NCBI GenBank assembly: GCA_002238765.1
Contig: MPMZ01000009.1
Location: forward strand, 1 to 64,000
DNA: 64,000 nt
DNA from: Nitrospira sp. bin75
Lineage (GTDB): Bacteria; Nitrospirota; Nitrospiria; Nitrospirales; UBA8639
Direction: 5' to 3'
Part shown: in pieces, positions 60,772-64,000 of the stretch
Layout: each line of letters opens with the position of its first letter
Numbering within the stretch: position 1 is the first letter of the stretch
Notes under the pieces: model-generated
What the model saw: the letters and a program-made list of their open reading frames with translations, nothing else
What the model was told of the DNA's origin: nothing
The model's database searches: none
Translations under genes and position numbers: made by a program

Positions 60772-60954
60772 GCGTCCTTCGACTACGCTCTCGCTACGCT
60801 CAGGATGAACGGGGGAGAAGCCGTCGGTCCTGAGCGAAGTCGAAGGAAGCGAGTCGAAGGGCCTGTCCTGAGCGTAGCAAAGCGAAGTCGAAGGGCTGGG
60901 ATCACTCGTAGCGTTTCCCCAAAGCATTTTTTCTAACACGAAGACGAGATTCCA
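60772..60954. other. Repeat cluster before atpB
   Basis: CCTTCGACTACGCTCTCGCT...CTCAGGATGAA and GTCCTGAGCGAAGTCGAAGG...TGTCCTGAGCGTAGCAAAGC, GAAGTCGAAGGGC occur in opposite orientations (60777-60896), forming a large hairpin between atpI/Z and atpB. It may act as a terminator or RNA stabiliser. Confidence 0.6.
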
Positions 60955-61680
60955 TTGGAAAATCCACTGCATCCTTTTGAGCTTCATACGATTGTCCCGT
61001 TGTCCCTGTTCGGCCTCGACGTGTCCATCAACAAGGCCGTGATCATGATGTTTGTGGTCGTGGGCGTGGTCACCCTGTTGCTGACGAAGGCGCGGTCCTC
61101 GGGCTCCCTGATCCCCACGAAATTGCAGAGCGTGGCCGAACTGCTGCTGGAGTTTATTCGCGGGATGATTCACGAGACCATGGGCCCGGACGGGATGCGG
61201 TTTTTCCCCCTGATCGCCACCCTGTTTCTCTTTATTTTATTTAGTAACCTGCTGGGGCTCATACCCGGTGCCTATACGGTCACCAGTCAACTCGTGGTCA
61301 CGGGGGCGTTTGCCCTGGGAGTCTATACGCTCAGTCTCCTGGTGGGATTCAAAATCCACGGGGTGAAGTTTCTGGGGATCCTCGTCCCGTCGGGGACGCC
61401 GGCGTGGCTGTTGCCGCTCATGATTCCCATTGAAATCATCAGTCAACTGGCCCGCCCGGTTTCCTTGTCCGTGCGATTGTTTGCCAACATGACCGCCGGG
61501 CACGTCATTCTCGGAGTCCTGTTCGGCTTGTCGATCAGCGGCGGGTTGTTGATCGGCTGGCTGCCGTTTTCCTTTACGGTGGCGCTCTACGGATTGGAAG
61601 TCGGGATCGCCTTTATTCAGGCCTATATTTTTACGATTTTGACGTGTGTCTATATGGGAGACGCGTTTCATCTCCATTAA
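60955..61680 (+). CDS. atpB: ATP synthase F0 subunit a
   Basis: A 241-residue polytopic protein. TTG start (MENPLHPFELHTIVPLS). The conserved Arg of the proton channel lies in SQLARPVSLSVRLFANMTAG. Other marks are LFILFSNLLGLIPGAYTVTS and IAFIQAYIFTILTCVYMGDA. It forms the half-channels for protons against the c-ring. Downstream are atpE and atpF, but atpH and the F1 genes are absent here. Confidence 0.95.
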   Translation: MENPLHPFELHTIVPLSLFGLDVSINKAVIMMFVVVGVVTLLLTKARSSGSLIPTKLQSVAELLLEFIRGMIHETMGPDGMRFFPLIATLFLFILFSNLLGLIPGAYTVTSQLVVTGAFALGVYTLSLLVGFKIHGVKFLGILVPSGTPAWLLPLMIPIEIISQLARPVSLSVRLFANMTAGHVILGVLFGLSISGGLLIGWLPFSFTVALYGLEVGIAFIQAYIFTILTCVYMGDAFHLH

Positions 61681-61739
61681 GCCGAATCGTCTGTTCGATG
61701 TACTGTTATTAACGATTTTACGAGGGAGACCAACACATC

Positions 61740-61970
61740 ATGGATTCTGCAGCGTCAGCGTTATTGGGCATGGGGCTCGCGGCCGCGGGGTTTGCCGGCG
61801 CCGGGGTGGGTATCGGGTATATCTTCGGAAAGATGATCGAGGCCGTGGCCCGTCAACCGGAGGCGGAGGGACGGGTCGGCAAGTATATGTGGATCGGCTT
61901 CGCCTTGGTCGAAGCGATCGCCCTTTACGGGTTGGTGATCGCCTTCATCATTATGGGTTTGCGGAAATAG
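61740..61970 (+). CDS. atpE: ATP synthase F0 subunit c
   Basis: A 76-residue hairpin protein. First helix GLAAAGFAGAGVGIGYIFGK (Gly-rich), polar loop VARQPEAEGRVGKYM, second helix WIGFALVEAIALYGLVIAFI with the proton-binding Glu in VEAIALYG. The glutamate and the neighbouring residues fit a proton-driven enzyme. AGGGAG lies upstream of ATG 61740. Confidence 0.96.
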   Translation: MDSAASALLGMGLAAAGFAGAGVGIGYIFGKMIEAVARQPEAEGRVGKYMWIGFALVEAIALYGLVIAFIIMGLRK

Positions 61971-61982
61971 GACGCGCACGCC

Positions 61983-62492
61983 ATGCCTCAATTTGACGTC
62001 CATTTCTTTTCGTCCCTGATTTTTTGGGAAGTCGTGTCATTCGGTATCCTGTTCTGGGTCCTGTACAAATTTGCGTTCCCGCCGATTTTGGAAGCCCTGG
62101 AAACGCGTGAACGGAAGATCCGCGACAGCATCGAGCAGGCGGAGCAGAGCCGGCAGACGGCAGAACAACGCCTGGCGGACTACGAAGCCAAACTCAGCGG
62201 TGCGGCGCAGGAAGCCGAGGCAATCGTGGCTGACGCGAAAGCCAAGGCTCAACGGTTGCTGGAAGAAAACGAGCAGCGGCTGCGCACCGAGTCGGAGCGG
62301 ATCCAGGCCGAGACGGCGCAGGAAATCGAGCGGGAGCGACGCAAAGCCCTGCAAGACATTCGCAACGAAGCTGCGGATTTGGCGGTGACGGTGGCGGAAA
62401 AAGTTCTGGAGCGGAGCCTGTCGGATGACGACCATCGTCGTCTCGCCCGTGAAGCCGTGCAAGCCGTAGCCGCCGGCGAATCCCGGAAGTAA
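61983..62492 (+). CDS. atpF: ATP synthase F0 subunit b
   Basis: A 169-residue protein. N-terminal membrane helix LIFWEVVSFGILFWVLYKFA, then a long, highly charged coiled coil (ALETRERKIRDSIEQAEQSR to LRTESERIQAETAQEIERER) and a C-terminal helix. It is the peripheral stalk. It ends the F0 cluster; atpH should follow in most bacteria but the next gene is a toxin-antitoxin pair. Confidence 0.95.
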   Translation: MPQFDVHFFSSLIFWEVVSFGILFWVLYKFAFPPILEALETRERKIRDSIEQAEQSRQTAEQRLADYEAKLSGAAQEAEAIVADAKAKAQRLLEENEQRLRTESERIQAETAQEIERERRKALQDIRNEAADLAVTVAEKVLERSLSDDDHRRLAREAVQAVAAGESRK

Positions 62493-62616
62493 GCCTTCTC
62501 CCTCACGCTTCCTCGCGGGCGATATTACTCAATACTCAACGTACGTTCCACCGAGACGGAGCGGTAGATGCGTGTGCGTCTGATAATGCCGGACGGTTTC
62601 GCGCAAGCGATCGACT

Positions 62617-62645
62617 TTGCACGAACATACCAAATTTGCTATATT
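62617..62645 (+). promoter_or_regulatory. Sigma-70 promoter of the RelE/XRE module
   Basis: TTGCAC (62617-62622), 17-bp spacer, TATATT (62640-62645). The transcript would start near 62652, 11 nt before the toxin start. Confidence 0.75.
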
Positions 62646-62662
62646 CTTAATTTACATGCTGC

Positions 62663-62989
62663 ATGAACTGGATCGTTGAAACCCTGAATGCGACTGTGGA
62701 CAAGGAGCTTGACGCTCTACCCGGCGATATGCGGGCACGGTTCGTACGTATCAGCGAGTTGATCGCAGAGTTCGGACTTGAGCATGTCGGCGCATCGTAT
62801 GTGAAGCACCTGACCGGCCCGCTTTGGGAAATGCGGATGCGTGGCAGAGACGGGATATCGCGAGCACTGTATGTCGTTGTCCGAGACAGACGAGTCCTGG
62901 TCGTGCGGGTCTTTGTCAAGAAGACACGTAAGACGCCCCAGCAAGAGATTCATTTGGCGCTGCAACGTGCCAGAGAGGTGCTGAAATGA
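62663..62989 (+). CDS. RelE/HigB-type toxin
   Basis: A 108-residue protein. RelE superfamily pattern: ALPGDMRARFVRISELIAEF, then HLTGPLWEMRMRGRDGISRA, LYVVVRDRRVLVVRVFVKKT, RKTPQQEIHLALQRAREV. LWEMR and the VFVKKTxKTPxxEI(x)xAxxR tail are typical of phage-derived Gp49/HigB toxins. It would cut mRNA at the ribosome. The stop overlaps the antitoxin start by 4 nt (ATGA), toxin first as in higBA. Confidence 0.9.
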   Translation: MNWIVETLNATVDKELDALPGDMRARFVRISELIAEFGLEHVGASYVKHLTGPLWEMRMRGRDGISRALYVVVRDRRVLVVRVFVKKTRKTPQQEIHLALQRAREVLK

Positions 62990-63276
62990 GCAAAGTCGGC
63001 GACTTGCATAAGAAATGGAGCCGGGATTCAGACTATCGGAAGGCCTTTGATGAGCTGAAGCCCGAATTCGATCTGGCCCGCTCCCTGATTGAGGCCCGCC
63101 TTGGTGCCGGACTGACGCAGGCCCAACTGGCAAAGCGCATGAAGACTTCGCAATCGGTCGTGGCCCGGCTTGAGGGCGGGCGCATCCACCCTTCCACGAG
63201 AACATTGGGGAGGGTCGCACGGGCCACCGGCACCCGGCTCAGGATCAGCTTCGAGTCCGCCGGAGACACAGCCTGA
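62986..63276 (+). CDS. XRE-family antitoxin of the RelE/HigB module
   Basis: A 96-residue protein. N-terminal segment WSRDSDYRKAFDELKPEFDL, followed by an HTH_XRE: RLGAGLTQAQLAKRMKTSQS, VVARLEGGRIHPSTRTLGRV and ARATGTRLRISFE. It neutralises the toxin and represses the promoter at 62617-62645. The two genes overlap by ATGA. Confidence 0.92.
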   Translation: MSKVGDLHKKWSRDSDYRKAFDELKPEFDLARSLIEARLGAGLTQAQLAKRMKTSQSVVARLEGGRIHPSTRTLGRVARATGTRLRISFESAGDTA

Positions 63277-63333
63277 CTGGCATTTGCCATTGAAGCTTTC
63301 CACCAAGGCGTTCTGAATCAGCTTCCCCTGCGG
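63271..63333 (-). pseudogene. IS3-family transposase remnant
   Basis: Minus strand: PQGKLIQNALVESFNGKCQS G. It matches the end of IS3 orfB integrase cores (GKPTQNAFVESFNGxxRDEC). Only about 21 codons remain. The antitoxin gene runs into it. Confidence 0.65.
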
Positions 63334-63518
63334 GAGAATCGTAGCCAGACCCCCGTTCACTTCGCTGAATCCGTTTCCACTTCATGCTGAGTCCTCCTTG
63401 GTCTTTGTGCCAGAAAGCTCACGCTCGAAGTGGACCGTTTTATGGGAGGAAGGTTAATTCTTCTGAGAGACGGAATTCGAGACCGGCTGTTTCTTATTAT
63501 CCGTCTTCATCTCTCTTC

Positions 63519-64000
63519 TCATCGAGCCTGCCAGCCACCAGATGGAGGTGGGTTAGGGTTATCTTCTATCCCATTGTCTGCTCGATCTGCCACATCTTGG
63601 CTTTGTTTAACAGCGGCTTTTATATTATCCGCTCTCCACATAGCAATTTTTATTGATTCGAGGTAATTCCAACCAACATTTTTATTTTTCGGAACGATGA
63701 ATCCTTTTTCCTTTATTCTTAGCAACAAAGAGTCTCTGGAAGCCAAAGAAATATTTTCAGATTTATATCGGTCATATTGAAGAGCCAATGATATATGACG
63801 ACAGGTATCTTCCATCCACGACTCACCTTTCCACCATCGAGATATTTGACTAGGAAGACTGCGACCTCGTCTCTTTGCTTGATTAATTAATTCTGTCTTT
63901 TGCTCTCCACTGACCGTAGCCGAGCCCTGTGCATTCAATGGCACGCCTAGATTGGCAAGGTTCACTCCGGCTTGTAACTCATTCTCAAACTTCTCTACAA
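63519..64000 (-). CDS. Hypothetical protein, partial at the right edge
   Basis: The frame is open from the right edge (VEKFENELQAGVNLANLGVP) to the stop at 63519, giving 160 residues without a visible start. A GTG at 63965 is possible. It is charged and AT-rich, with LPSQISRWWKGESWMEDTCR and GFIVPKNKNVGWNYLESIKI. No family was recognised. It may be part of another accessory element on the right. Confidence 0.55.
   Translation of the reverse strand, partial: VEKFENELQAGVNLANLGVPLNAQGSATVSGEQKTELINQAKRRGRSLPSQISRWWKGESWMEDTCRHISLALQYDRYKSENISLASRDSLLLRIKEKGFIVPKNKNVGWNYLESIKIAMWRADNIKAAVKQSQDVADRADNGIEDNPNPPPSGGWQAR

Overview
The window looks like chromosomal sequence from a Gram-negative bacterium with moderately high GC. 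Outer-membrane and lipoproteins, a transglutaminase/alpha-E/ATP-grasp cluster, an LL-diaminopimelate aminotransferase, an AtpI-type gene next to atpBEF and intergenic repeats built on CTTCGACTACGCTCAGGACAGG-like units suggest a Nitrospira-type (Nitrospirota) genome. That is inference from gene content, not a proven assignment. No rRNA, tRNA or CRISPR array was recognised.

Layout. 0-9.6 kb is accessory: a transposase tail, a GNAT acetyltransferase, a PD-(D/E)XK protein, small orphan genes, a WYL regulator next to a double-AAA+ ATPase, and a FIST-domain sensor. 9.6-24 kb is mostly metabolic: FKBP isomerase, gcvT, a Nudix hydrolase, a DUF433/DUF5615 toxin-antitoxin pair, a three-gene run on the minus strand (TPP decarboxylase, 2OG-Fe(II) oxygenase, trans-3-hydroxyproline dehydratase-like), an outer-membrane barrel, a dicarboxylate symporter, gcvP, and the transglutaminase/alpha-E/ATP-grasp cluster. 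The ATP-grasp gene is cut by a 3.76-kb IS1595-type transposable unit (24,024-27,785) with perfect 20-bp inverted ends. The unit carries passenger genes, including a TbpB-like lipoprotein gene interrupted by an in-frame TAG.

28-42 kb is housekeeping: HU, a ThiS-like protein, a YHS protein, ArsS, 6-phosphogluconolactonase, transaldolase, uracil-DNA glycosylase, glycerate kinase, a MazG-like protein, Ogt, an HD-GYP protein, a PhoX/SUMF pair, panC-folK and dapL. 42-45.4 kb is AT-richer and defence-like: a second PD-(D/E)XK-like protein, remnants of hicAB and dinD, then a tightly packed unit of a small membrane protein, a ThsB-like TIR protein split at a run of seven A, and a DUF3800 protein.

45.5-48 kb holds an amidotransferase, a PmtA-like methyltransferase and a secreted protein. 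48.2-51.6 kb is the strongest candidate for an undescribed system: a DNA methyltransferase, an SMC/OLD-like ATPase with an unrecognised N-terminal domain, and a PtuB-like HNH nuclease, all overlapping by 4 nt. It resembles Septu (PtuAB) with an added methyltransferase. 51.6-64 kb contains an MsbA-like exporter, a 31-aa bS22/COX24-like protein, a lipoprotein, nadB, a 1.3-kb repeat field, pabC-pabB, an XRE regulator, an F0-only ATP synthase cluster (atpI/Z, atpB, atpE, atpF), a RelE/XRE toxin-antitoxin pair, an IS3 remnant and a partial gene at the right edge.
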